From Cellulomonas sp. S1-8 (lineage in GTDB: Bacteria > Actinomycetota > Actinomycetes > Actinomycetales > Cellulomonadaceae), in NCBI RefSeq assembly GCF_026184235.1, contig NZ_CP110806.1, positions 3,906,001-3,970,000 on the forward strand: a stretch of DNA of 64,000 nt, given 5' to 3'. The position numbers and the translations under genes were made by a program. Numbering within the stretch: the first letter of the stretch is position 1; the number at the start of each line of letters is the position of its first letter. The notes under the pieces are model-generated. The model saw only the letters and a list, made by a program, of their open reading frames with translations. It did not search any database and was not told the origin of the DNA. Of this stretch, positions 8,447 through 18,135 are shown piece by piece.

Positions 8447-9108
8447 TCCGGGTGGTGCTGGTCGACGACCAGGCGGTGGTGCGCGCGGGGTTCCGCGTGC
8501 TGCTGGAGGACGTCGGCGACCTGGAGATCGTCGGCGAGGCGGCCAGCGGCCCGGAGGCCGTCGCGGTCGTGCGGCGGACGCACCCGGACGTCGTCTGCAT
8601 GGACGTGCGCATGCCCGGGGGCGACGGGCTGACGGCCACGCGGCAGATCGTCGCCGACCGCGACCGCGACGGCGCGACCCTGCCGGCCGTGCTCGTCGTG
8701 ACGACGTTCGACCTCGACGAGTACGTCTTCGGGGCGCTGGAGGCCGGGGCCGAGGGGTTCGTCCTGAAGGACTGCGACCCCGAGGACCTGGCCGACGCGA
8801 TCCGGCGCCTGGCCCGCGGGGACGGCATGCTCGACCAGTCGGTCACGCGGCGCGTCATCGCGGAGTTCGCGCGCCGCCGCCCCGCACCCACTCCTGGCGC
8901 CGAGGCGGACCTGCTCACCCCACGCGAGACCGACATCGTCCGGCTGCTCGCGCAGGGCCTGTCCAACGCGGAGATCGCCGACGCGCTGTTCGTCGAGCCG
9001 TCCACGGTGAAATCCCACCTGGGCCGCGCGATGACGAAGCTGGGCACCCGCGACCGACTGCAGACGGTCGTCTGGGCCTACCGCACGGGCCTGGCCACCC
9101 CCACCTGA
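8443..9108 (+). CDS. Response regulator, NarL/LuxR type
   Basis: A 221-residue regulator starting at the GTG that overlaps the kinase stop (GTGTGA). The receiver domain has the acidic pair D-D at 8-9, phospho-acceptor Asp54 (M-D-V-R-M-P) and the conserved T/K positions (V-V-T-T-F, F-V-L-K-D). The C-terminal LuxR helix-turn-helix reads L-T-P-R-E-T-D-I-V-R-L-L-A-Q-G-L-S-N-A-E-I-A, then T-V-K-S-H-L. Cognate partner of the kinase just upstream. The target promoters are not identifiable, but the flanking serine hydrolase gene is a reasonable candidate. Confidence 0.93.
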   Translation: MIRVVLVDDQAVVRAGFRVLLEDVGDLEIVGEAASGPEAVAVVRRTHPDVVCMDVRMPGGDGLTATRQIVADRDRDGATLPAVLVVTTFDLDEYVFGALEAGAEGFVLKDCDPEDLADAIRRLARGDGMLDQSVTRRVIAEFARRRPAPTPGAEADLLTPRETDIVRLLAQGLSNAEIADALFVEPSTVKSHLGRAMTKLGTRDRLQTVVWAYRTGLATPT

Positions 9109-9129
9109 CCCGCTCGCCCCACCCCACCG

Positions 9130-9177
9130 CGAGAGGTCATTCCAGCCCGCGGAACCGGGGCTGGAAATGACTTCTCG
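9130..9177 (+). terminator. Hairpin terminator after the two-component operon
   Basis: Inverted arms CGAGA(G/A)GTCATT and CCAGCCC pair over about 20 bp, with one bulged T and one mismatch, 21 bp after the regulator stop. The CGAGAGGTC edge is shared with the hairpin at 10294-10340. Confidence 0.6.
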
Positions 9178-9249
9178 GCACCCCGGGGGCGGTGTCGCGG
9201 TGGCGATGTGACCCGCCCTCTCCAGCGCGCGTGACTCGTCACTCGTCTG

Positions 9250-9286
9250 GAGGGTTATCGGATCGTGACCTGTCATGAGAACCCTC
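9250..9286. promoter_or_regulatory. Inverted repeat upstream of the esterase gene
   Basis: GAGGGTT and AACCCTC arms are separated by 23 bp; an adjacent GTGAC-TC-GTCAC palindrome lies just before them. Both are in the 268-bp gap between the two-component operon and the esterase, a plausible control region. Otherwise I see nothing in this gap besides the terminator. Confidence 0.35.
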
Positions 9287-9376
9287 TAATCGGACATTCT
9301 GGGCGCGCCGGTGACCGTCCCACCGGTCGGCAGGTCGTCGTGGACCTGCTGCCGTCCACGTCTGCGAGGCCCCTCC

Positions 9377-10279
9377 GTGCAGCTCCCCCGTCCCCGTCGC
9401 GTCCTGGCCGCCACCGTGGCCGCCGTCGCGGCGCTCACCACCGTCACCACTGCGGCCACGGGCGCCGCCGCGGCGACCGCCTGTCCCGACGTCGAGCTCG
9501 TGTTCGCCCGCGGCACGGGCGAGGCCGCCGGGCTGGGCATCGTCGGCCGCCCTCTCGAGCGGGCGCTGGCCGCCGAGCTGCCCGGCCGCAGCGTCGTGGC
9601 CACCGCCGTCGACTACGCCGCGAGCTCGTCCCAGGCCAGCGCCGGTCCCGGCTCGGGCGACATGGTCGCGAAGGTCCAGGCCCGGGCCGCGGCGTGTCCC
9701 GCGACGCAGTTCGTCCTCGGCGGGTACTCGCAGGGCGCGACCGTCACGGACCTCGCCCTCGGGATCCGGACGGGGGTCACGGCGGGCACCGCACTGCCCG
9801 CCGACCTCGCCCCGCGCGTCGCTGCCGTCGTCGTCTACGGCAACCCGCTCGGGCTCAGCCGTCGCACGATCGCGCAGGCCGCCCCCACGTTCGCCGCGCG
9901 CGCCGTCGAGTTCTGCAACTCCGGCGACCCCGTCTGCGAGTCCGGCGGCGGGCGGTTCTCGGCACACCTCACCTACGCCACCAACGGCACCGTCACGCAG
10001 GGGGCGCAGTTCGCCGCGAGGCTCATCGGCTCCGGCGCGCCCGTCCCGACCCCCACCGGGACGGCGGCCCCCACCCCTGCCCCGACGACGCCTGCCCCGG
10101 GCGCCGGGTGCGTCACCGCGAGCACGCGGCAGCACGTCCGCGACGGCCGCGCCGTCGCAGTCTGGCTGCGCACGTACGCGCGCGGGTCCCGCGACGCCCT
10201 CGGCCTCCTGAGCAGCCGCAACGAGGTCGCGCTGCAGCTCTCCGACGCGGACACCTGGAGCCTGGTGGCCTCCTGCTGA
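9377..10279 (+). CDS. Secreted cutinase-family esterase with a C-terminal PHB-depolymerase-type module
   Basis: A 300-residue protein from the GTG at 9377 (GAGG 7 bp upstream), which puts a signal peptide with arginines and an Ala-rich core at the N-terminus. The cutinase domain starts C-P-D-V-E-L-V-F-A-R-G-T-G-E. The triad is Ser118 in G-Y-S-Q-G, Asp184 in G-D-P-V-C and His197 in S-A-H-L-T-Y. A Pro/Thr/Ala linker follows. The last about 56 residues start G-C-V-T-A-S and contain H-V-x-x-G-R-A, Y-A-R-G-S-R-D-x-L-G-L and W-x-L-V-A-S-C. That is the pattern of the small C-terminal module found on polyhydroxybutyrate depolymerases and related secreted esterases. Likely acts on polyesters or acylated polysaccharide outside the cell. 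Confidence 0.82.
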   Translation: MQLPRPRRVLAATVAAVAALTTVTTAATGAAAATACPDVELVFARGTGEAAGLGIVGRPLERALAAELPGRSVVATAVDYAASSSQASAGPGSGDMVAKVQARAAACPATQFVLGGYSQGATVTDLALGIRTGVTAGTALPADLAPRVAAVVVYGNPLGLSRRTIAQAAPTFAARAVEFCNSGDPVCESGGGRFSAHLTYATNGTVTQGAQFAARLIGSGAPVPTPTGTAAPTPAPTTPAPGAGCVTASTRQHVRDGRAVAVWLRTYARGSRDALGLLSSRNEVALQLSDADTWSLVASC

Positions 10280-10293
10280 CCCGCCCCCGCACA

Positions 10294-10340
10294 CGAGAGG
10301 TCGATCCCGCCCCGTCCCCCGGGGCAGGATCGACCTCTCG
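10294..10340. terminator. Strong bidirectional hairpin between the convergent esterase and asd genes
   Basis: Two 20-bp arms beginning CGAGAGGTCGATCC pair with a single mismatch around a 7-nt loop (10314-10320). The position between two convergent genes fits a shared terminator. The arm sequence is a relative of the hairpins at 9130 and 14142. Confidence 0.8.
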
Positions 10341-10354
10341 GCGTCTGGGTCGTG

Positions 10355-12677
<2,323 letters not shown>

Positions 12678-12763
12678 GGCTTCGGGACGCTTCCGGTGGG
12701 CGGGCGGGGAACCCCGTGAGTGTAGGCCGGGCCCAGGATGCGGACGCCCGGTATTCCGTATGA

Positions 12764-12777
12764 CGGACGGCCGTCCG
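12764..12777. promoter_or_regulatory. Palindrome between lysC and the CIP1-like gene
   Basis: A perfect 14-bp palindrome CGGACGGCCGTCCG lies in the 161-bp divergent spacer, about 60 bp before the CBM2-CIP1 start. It may be an operator, but it is GC-only and could arise by chance in this background. It does not match the CebR-type cellulose operator as I remember it. Confidence 0.3.
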
Positions 12778-12838
12778 AGTCCGGGACGAAAGGGTTCGGG
12801 GACTGCCGCACCGGCCGGTCGCACGCGAGTGTGCCCAC

Positions 12839-14137
12839 ATGACCCCACTGCGACCTGCCCCGCGCCTGCGCGCGGCCCTCACCGCGGCCGTCGCCGCCAT
12901 GCTCGCCCTCGGCGGTGTCGTCCTGGCCGTCCAGGCCCAGGCCGCCCCCTCGTGCACCGTGGGCGGGACGGGGACCACCTGGCCCGGGGGCTTCGTCACC
13001 GAGGTCCGCGTGACCTCGGGTGAGGCCCTCTCGTCCTGGACCCTCACCTGGACGACCCCCCACACCGTCACCAACGCGTGGAGCGCGAACGTCCAGCAGA
13101 CCGGGACGACCGTGACCGCCACCAACGCGCCCTGGAACGGGCAGGTCGCCGCCGGCGGCGTCATCTCGTTCGGGATGCAGGGCACCTACGCGGGGTCCAC
13201 GTTCGTCAGGACCATCGACTACCGCCTCAACGGCGTGCTGTGCGCCGGGCAGACGCCCCAGACGCCGACGCCGACCTCGAACACCCCCACGCCCACCCTG
13301 TCACCGACGCCCACGCCGTCACCGACGCCGACGCCCACGCCGTCGCCGAGCGACACGCCGTCGCCCACGCCCACGCCCTTCCCGACCCCGACGGCGACGC
13401 CCACCCCGACCCCCACGCCCACCCCGACCCCGACTCCCACGCCCACGACCGACCCCGGCGACTGCACCAGCGCGTTCTGCGACGGCTTCGAGTCCCAGAC
13501 GGGCACCGCACCGGCCGCACCGTGGACCATCGTGCAGCCCGACTGCTCGGGCACCGGCACCGCGAGCATCGACTCCTCCGTCGCCCGCACCGGCACCCGC
13601 TCGCTGCGCGTCGACGGCGCCGTCGGGTACTGCAACCACGTGTTCGTGCAGGCGACCGGCGCCGTGTCCGGCACCGGCCCCACGTACGTCCGGTTCTGGG
13701 TCCGTCACACCACCGCGCTGCCGACGTCGCACGTGACGTTCGTGGCCCTGAAGGACGCCAACGACAGCAACAAGGACCTGCGCATGGGCGGCCAGAACGG
13801 CGCGCTGCAGTGGAACCGCGCCGGCGACGACGCGACCCTGCCCGAGCAGAGCCCGTCGGGCGTCGCGCTCAGCAAGCCCCTGCCGACCGGCCAGTGGTCG
13901 TGCATCGAGGCGCTCGTCGACCCGGCCGGCCGGCTGACGACGTGGCTCGACGGCACGCAGGTCACGGGCCTGACCGCCGACGGCACGCCGACGCACGACG
14001 TCGACGGCCAGTGGCACAACAAGCCGTGGACGCCGCGCCTGCTCGACCTCAAGCTGGGGTGGGAGAGCTACGGCGACGGTGCCGACACCCTCTGGTACGA
14101 CGACGTCGTCGTGGCGTCCTCCCGCACGGGCTGCTGA
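12839..14137 (+). CDS. Secreted cellulose-binding protein: CBM2 - Pro/Thr linker - CIP1-like domain
   Basis: A 432-residue exported protein. Residues 1-35 are a signal peptide. About 39-139 form a family 2 carbohydrate-binding module: W-P-G-G-F, exposed tryptophans in S-W-T-L-T-W-T and W-S-A-N-V, A-P-W-N-G, and a bounding Cys pair. About 142-203 is an almost pure Pro-Thr linker. About 205-432 resemble fungal CIP1 (cellulose-induced protein 1) and its bacterial relatives: F-C-D-G-F-E, L-R-M-G-G-Q-N-x-x-L-Q-W-N, W-S-C-I-E, G-W-E-S-Y-G, and the end [11 protein letters not shown]1-type proteins have been linked to cellulose degradation and to lyase activity, so this one may cleave uronic-acid-containing polysaccharide. 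Confidence 0.85.
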   Translation: MTPLRPAPRLRAALTAAVAAMLALGGVVLAVQAQAAPSCTVGGTGTTWPGGFVTEVRVTSGEALSSWTLTWTTPHTVTNAWSANVQQTGTTVTATNAPWNGQVAAGGVISFGMQGTYAGSTFVRTIDYRLNGVLCAGQTPQTPTPTSNTPTPTLSPTPTPSPTPTPTPSPSDTPSPTPTPFPTPTATPTPTPTPTPTPTPTPTTDPGDCTSAFCDGFESQTGTAPAAPWTIVQPDCSGTGTASIDSSVARTGTRSLRVDGAVGYCNHVFVQATGAVSGTGPTYVRFWVRHTTALPTSHVTFVALKDANDSNKDLRMGGQNGALQWNRAGDDATLPEQSPSGVALSKPLPTGQWSCIEALVDPAGRLTTWLDGTQVTGLTADGTPTHDVDGQWHNKPWTPRLLDLKLGWESYGDGADTLWYDDVVVASSRTGC

Positions 14138-14141
14138 CGGA

Positions 14142-14210
14142 GCCGGATCGCCCTCTCACCGGACGCGGGCTGGGGCTGGATCGCCCCCTCACGTGAGAGG
14201 GCGATCCGGC
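14142..14210. terminator. Compound hairpin after the CIP1-like gene
   Basis: An 18-bp arm GCCGGATCGCCCTCTCAC (14142-14159) pairs perfectly with 14193-14210. A third near-copy, GGATCGCCCCCTCAC at about 14178-14192, abuts the right arm and can form an alternative no-loop hairpin with it, so two mutually exclusive structures are possible. Located 4 bp after the stop. Confidence 0.75.
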
Positions 14211-14296
14211 CGTCACACCACGGTGCGACGGCCGGCCGCAGGCGGTCCACCTGCGGGTGGACCCGCGTCGGCGCCCCGCGCTCCTAGCGTTGCCCC

Positions 14297-15358
14297 ATGC
14301 CACCCGACGACTCCCCCGCGCAGCCCGGCGGTCCCGCACCCGACACGGGCCCCGGCCCCGAGGTCGGCCCCACGACGGCTGCGGCCGTCGCCCTCGCACC
14401 CCGCCCCCTCGGCATCGAGGTCACCGGCCTGCGGCGCGCGTTCGGGGCGGTCAAGGCCCTCGACGGCGCCGACCTCGTCGCCCGTGCCGGTGCCGTGACC
14501 GCGCTCGTCGGGCCCAACGGCTCCGGCAAGACGACGCTCCTGCTGGTCCTGGCAGGTCTGCTGGTGCCCGACTCCGGCCAGGTCCGTATCGCCGGCATCG
14601 ACCCCGTGACGGACAGCGCCGCCGCGCGGGCCCGCACCGGGTGGATGCCCGACGCGTTCGGCACCTGGGACTCCCTGACGGCCCGCGAGGTCCTGGCGAC
14701 GTTCGCCGACGCCTACCGCGTCGGCCGCGCGACCGCCGCGACCCGGGTCGACGAGCTCCTCGAGACCGTGCACCTCACCGAGTACGCCGACCAGCCCGCC
14801 GCGGTGCTGTCGCGCGGCCAGAAGCAGCGCCTCGGCCTGGCGCGCGCGCTCGTGCACGACCCGCAGGTGCTGCTGCTCGACGAGCCGGCCAGCGGGCTCG
14901 ACCCGCGCTCGCGCGTCGACCTGCGGATCCTGCTGCGCCGCCTCGCCGACGAGGGCCGCACGGTCCTGGTGTCGTCGCACGTGCTGACCGAGCTCGACGA
15001 GATGGCCGACGACGCGGTGTTCCTCTCGCGCGGCCGCACCGTCGCCGGGATGTCCGACGCGGACGTCGCGAGCGGGCGCCGCACGTGGCACGTGCGCACG
15101 CTGTCCCTGCCGGCGCTGACGGGGTGGCTGGACACCGCCGGCGTCGCGTACCGGCTCGACGGTGCGATCCGACCCACCGACGTGTCCCCCGACGGCGTCG
15201 CCCCCGCGGGCGGCGTCCTCGTCGACGTCGACGGCGAGATCGGCGCGGTCGCCCTGCTGCGCGACGTCGTCGCCGCCGGAGTCCCCGTCGTGTCGTCGGC
15301 GCCCGCCGCCGGTGCGCTCGAGCAGGCGTACCTCGCCCTGGAGGAGGAGCGGCGATGA
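14297..15358 (+). CDS. ABC transporter ATP-binding protein (exporter type)
   Basis: A 353-residue ATPase. After a 35-residue Pro/Gly/Thr-rich N-terminal extension comes a standard ABC domain: Walker A G-P-N-G-S-G-K-T-T, a slightly altered signature L-S-R-G-Q-K-Q-R, Walker B V-L-L-L-D-E-P, and H-loop S-S-H-V-L. The last 90 residues form an extra C-terminal domain, as in the CcmA/DrrA branch that works with a separate membrane protein. Its stop overlaps the permease start (ATGA at 15355). The substrate is unknown. The gene lies just after the cellulose-binding protein gene, but a compound terminator separates them. Confidence 0.9.
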   Translation: MPPDDSPAQPGGPAPDTGPGPEVGPTTAAAVALAPRPLGIEVTGLRRAFGAVKALDGADLVARAGAVTALVGPNGSGKTTLLLVLAGLLVPDSGQVRIAGIDPVTDSAAARARTGWMPDAFGTWDSLTAREVLATFADAYRVGRATAATRVDELLETVHLTEYADQPAAVLSRGQKQRLGLARALVHDPQVLLLDEPASGLDPRSRVDLRILLRRLADEGRTVLVSSHVLTELDEMADDAVFLSRGRTVAGMSDADVASGRRTWHVRTLSLPALTGWLDTAGVAYRLDGAIRPTDVSPDGVAPAGGVLVDVDGEIGAVALLRDVVAAGVPVVSSAPAAGALEQAYLALEEERR

Positions 15359-16500
15359 CCGCGACGACCACCCCGCAGACCCCGCAGACCGCACCGACCG
15401 CCACCCGCGCGGTCGGCACCTGGACCCTCACGCGGCACGGCGTGCGCACCGTCACCGCCCTCGAGCTGCGTCAGCGTGTGCGCTCGTCGCGCTGGAAGGC
15501 CGCGCTCATCGTGTGGTTCGTCGTCGTGGGGGCGATCACGCTCCTCGCGGGCGGCGCCCTCACACTCTTCGACGACTCCGCCGCCACGTCCGACGAGGCC
15601 GGCGACGTGCTCTTCATCGTCGTCACGGCCCTGGTCCTCGGGCTCGGCCTGCTCGTGACGCCGACCCTCACGTCGACGGCCGTCAACGGCGACCGCGCCG
15701 CCGGAACCCTCGCGACCCTGCAGGTCACCCTGCTCTCCCCGGCGGAGATCGCGGCCGGCAAGCTGCTCGCCGCCTGGCTGAGCGCGTGCGCGTTCCTCGT
15801 CGTCAGCCTGCCGTTCTTCGTCATCGCCCTGGTGATGGGCACCGTCCCCGTCGCGACGCTGCCGCGCGTCGTGCTGCTCACCGCGCTGCTGCTGGCCGCC
15901 GTGTGCGGCATGGGCCTGGGCTGGTCGACGCTCGCGGCCCGCCCGGCCGGGTCGACCGTCCTGACGTTCGTCACCGTCGCCGCGCTCACGGTGTTCACGC
16001 CGATCTTCTTCGGGCTGACCTTCCCGTTCCTCAGCACCACCCAGGAGGTCCAGGTCTACGGCGTCCCGGACGACTACTGGATGGAGATGGACGACGAGAG
16101 CGGCATGCCCGCCGACGAGCCCGTCTGCGAGCTGAGCGTGCAGGAGCGTGACATCGCGCGGACCGAGTGGACGTGGTGGCTGCTGGCGATCAACCCGTTC
16201 GTCGTCGTCGCCGACGGCGCCGTGCCGGACTCCGCGTCGAGCACCGGGTCGTCCGCCGCGTTCACCAGCGGCACCACGCAGGCGCTGCGCGACCTGCGCC
16301 TCGGTACGGCCGAGATCATCGACGAGTGCTGGCAGGACGACGACACGTCCGACGTCGTCCCCGTCCGCACCGGCGCCGGACCGGTCTGGCCGTTCGGCCT
16401 CGCGGTGAACCTGCTGCTCGGCGCCGCCGGGTTCGTCGTCGCCGTCCGACGCCTGCGGATCCCGCAGCGCACCCTGGCGCGCGGCACGCGAGTGGCCTGA
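15355..16500 (+). CDS. ABC transporter permease (ABC-2 type)
   Basis: A 381-residue membrane protein with about six hydrophobic segments. The N-terminal T-A-L-E-L-R-Q-R-V-R-S-S-R-W-K and the internal D-R-A-A-G-T-L-A-T-L-Q-V-T-L-L-S-P cytoplasmic loop are typical of ABC-2 exporter permeases. Between helices four and five there is a long acidic external loop with two cysteines (P-V-C-E-L and D-E-C-W) that could form a disulphide. It forms a complete exporter with the ATPase gene it overlaps. A hairpin follows at 16538-16568. Confidence 0.88.
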   Translation: MTATTTPQTPQTAPTATRAVGTWTLTRHGVRTVTALELRQRVRSSRWKAALIVWFVVVGAITLLAGGALTLFDDSAATSDEAGDVLFIVVTALVLGLGLLVTPTLTSTAVNGDRAAGTLATLQVTLLSPAEIAAGKLLAAWLSACAFLVVSLPFFVIALVMGTVPVATLPRVVLLTALLLAAVCGMGLGWSTLAARPAGSTVLTFVTVAALTVFTPIFFGLTFPFLSTTQEVQVYGVPDDYWMEMDDESGMPADEPVCELSVQERDIARTEWTWWLLAINPFVVVADGAVPDSASSTGSSAAFTSGTTQALRDLRLGTAEIIDECWQDDDTSDVVPVRTGAGPVWPFGLAVNLLLGAAGFVVAVRRLRIPQRTLARGTRVA

Positions 16501-16537
16501 CGCGCCCCACGACGCCGCCCGCCGGCCGCGTCCGCCC

Positions 16538-16568
16538 CCGCCCGCCGGTCATCGCCTCCGGTGGGCGG
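16538..16568. terminator. Hairpin between convergent permease and DUF5063-like genes
   Basis: 11-bp arms CCGCCCGCCGG and CCGGTGGGCGG pair with one mismatch around a 9-nt loop. Longer flanking CCGCCCGCCG/CGGCGGGCGG arms surround it. Confidence 0.5.
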
Positions 16569-16600
16569 TCAGGCGGCGGTCGGCGGGCGGACCAGCGCGC

Positions 16601-17182
16601 TCAGGGCTGCAGCGCGTCGTACTCCGCCTCGGCTGCGACGTCGTCGTCGACGTCCAGACGCACGTGCGCGAGGATCGTCTGGATCGCGCGCAGCGTGCTC
16701 GCCGCACGCTCGCCCCAGTCGGCCAGGTAGCTGAACTGCCACCACCACAGGGCCTCCAGCACGTGCCCGCGCTCGTGGTGCGCCAGGCCCTGCGTGACCG
16801 CCCCGACGATCGCGACGAGGTCACCGGAGATCGACGCCTCCTCGACCTGCGGCCCGAGCAGCGGGTCGATGACCTCGACGTACTCGTCGATGCCGTCGAG
16901 CAGGTTCGCGAGGTTGGCGCGCAGCGGCTCGAGGTCCGCGTCCGGGCCGACGTCCGGCTCGAACCGGGACGGCGGGACGACGTCCGTCGTCGCACCGAGC
17001 CGCGCACCGGCCGCCAGCAGGTCCGACAGCGCGAGCAGCAGCAGCGGCAGGGACGCCTCCGGTGCCGATCCGGCAGCCACCTCGGTGACCGTCGTGAGAA
17101 ACCCCCGCGACTCGGACGCGACCGCGTCCGCGATGTCCTTCAGGTCCGCGTCCGCCACGACATGCGCGTCGTCGGTGCTCAT
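16601..17182 (-). CDS. DUF5063-type protein
   Basis: A 193-residue acidic protein without signal or membrane segments. I chose the ATG at 17182, since GAGAGG sits 6 bp upstream; an earlier in-frame ATG exists at 17206. The sequence (helix-rich, E-x-L-W-W-W-Q-F-S-Y-L-A-D-W-G near residue 150) and the position directly after recR match the DUF5063 family, which commonly follows recR in actinobacteria. The function is not known. Only 25 bp separate it from the recR stop, so it is probably in the same transcript. Confidence 0.75.
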   Translation of the reverse strand: MSTDDAHVVADADLKDIADAVASESRGFLTTVTEVAAGSAPEASLPLLLLALSDLLAAGARLGATTDVVPPSRFEPDVGPDADLEPLRANLANLLDGIDEYVEVIDPLLGPQVEEASISGDLVAIVGAVTQGLAHHERGHVLEALWWWQFSYLADWGERAASTLRAIQTILAHVRLDVDDDVAAEAEYDALQP

Positions 17183-17207
17183 GAGCTGCCTCTCGTCGTC
17201 GTCCACG

Positions 17208-17807
17208 TCACGCGCTCAGGCGCCGTCGGCCCTCGAACGCCCGACCCAGGGTGACCTCGTCCGCGTACTCCAGGTCGCCGCCGACCGGCAGCCCCGAGGC
17301 CAGTCTGCTCACGGTCAGCCCCATCGGCACCAGCAGGCGTGCCAGGTACGTCGCCGTCGCCTCGCCCTCGACGTTCGGGTCGGTGGCGAGGATGACCTCG
17401 GTGACCGTGGCGTCGGCGAGGCGCGACATGAGCTGCGCGATGCGCAGGTCGTCCGGCCCGACGCCCGCGATCGGGTTGATCGCGCCGCCGAGCACGTGGT
17501 ACCGCCCCCGGAACTCGCGGGTCCGCTCGATCGCGACGACGTCCTTGGCCTCCTCGACCACGCAGATCACCGCGAGCGAGCGGCGGGGGTCCCGGCAGAT
17601 GCGGCACTGCGGCTCCTGCGCGACGTTGCCGCAGATCTCGCAGAACACCACGCGCGCCTTGACCTCGGTCAACGCGTCCGCCAGCCGACGCACGTCGGCC
17701 GGGGCCGCCGCGAGGATGTGGAACGCGATGCGCTGGGCACTCTTGGGGCCGACCCCGGGCAACCGCCCGAGCTCGTCGACCAGGTCCTGGATCGCGCCTT
17801 CGTACAC
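17208..17807 (-). CDS. recR: Recombination protein RecR
   Basis: A 199-residue protein of the RecFOR pathway, which loads RecA on gapped DNA. It contains the helix-hairpin-helix [11 protein letters not shown], the C4 zinc finger C-E-I-C-G-N-V then C-R-I-C around residues 57-72, and a Toprim domain with E-G-E-A-T-A-T-Y and D-P-N-V. Length is normal. In many bacteria it follows dnaX and ybaB; here dnaX is next but ybaB is not present in between. Confidence 0.96.
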   Translation of the reverse strand: MYEGAIQDLVDELGRLPGVGPKSAQRIAFHILAAAPADVRRLADALTEVKARVVFCEICGNVAQEPQCRICRDPRRSLAVICVVEEAKDVVAIERTREFRGRYHVLGGAINPIAGVGPDDLRIAQLMSRLADATVTEVILATDPNVEGEATATYLARLLVPMGLTVSRLASGLPVGGDLEYADEVTLGRAFEGRRRLSA

Positions 17808-18135
17808 CCCGCCAGACTAGTTCCCCGCGGCGCCGGCACCGGCGCCGGCGCCCGGTGGCGGTCGGCGCGAGGGGGCTGGGTCGCGGTCGGCACGGGGTGC
17901 GGGGTTGGTGATGCCCGGCGCCACCACGCCTGCACGCCTGACCCGGACGCGAGCGAGAACGCGGCCGTGGAGTTCACCCGGTCGCGGCCGGCACGGGGTG
18001 CGCAGGGTTCGTCGTGCGCAGGGTTCGTCGTGCTCAGGTTCGTCGTGCTCAGGTTCGTCGTACGCAGGGTTCCTCCTGCGCCGCGTGACCGACCCCGCAC
18101 CTCACGCTGGTCGCGTGGTGCGACGGGCCGGTGCG
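17808..18135. other. Spacer between dnaX and recR, without ybaB
   Basis: 328 bp with no supportable gene. It holds GC-only dyads near 17830, two copies of a GGTCGCGG(T/C)CGGCACGGGG element (about 17879 and 17981), and the five-copy tandem repeat at 18001-18078. I looked for a YbaB/EbfC reading frame on both strands and did not see one. Confidence 0.6.
18001..18078. repeat. Five tandem copies of a 15-16 bp repeat
   Basis: Units read CGCAGGGTTCGTCGTG (twice), CTCAGGTTCGTCGTG (twice, the second ending A) and CGCAGGGTTCCTCCTG. Unit lengths are 16, 16, 15, 15, 16. On the dnaX coding strand they lie just after the dnaX stop. Confidence 0.85.

Noticed and set aside
12678..12838. Lysine riboswitch upstream of lysC
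   Set aside because: Only 160 bp, no conserved L-box core; the region reads as a short divergent promoter.
18001..18078. Possible CRISPR array
   Set aside because: Units are 15-16 bp and directly adjacent with no unique spacers; no cas genes.
17669..18100. Minus-strand frame upstream of recR as a diverged YbaB
   Set aside because: Its translation is Thr/Arg/Pro repeats that come from the tandem repeat and then the recR shadow; no YbaB pattern.
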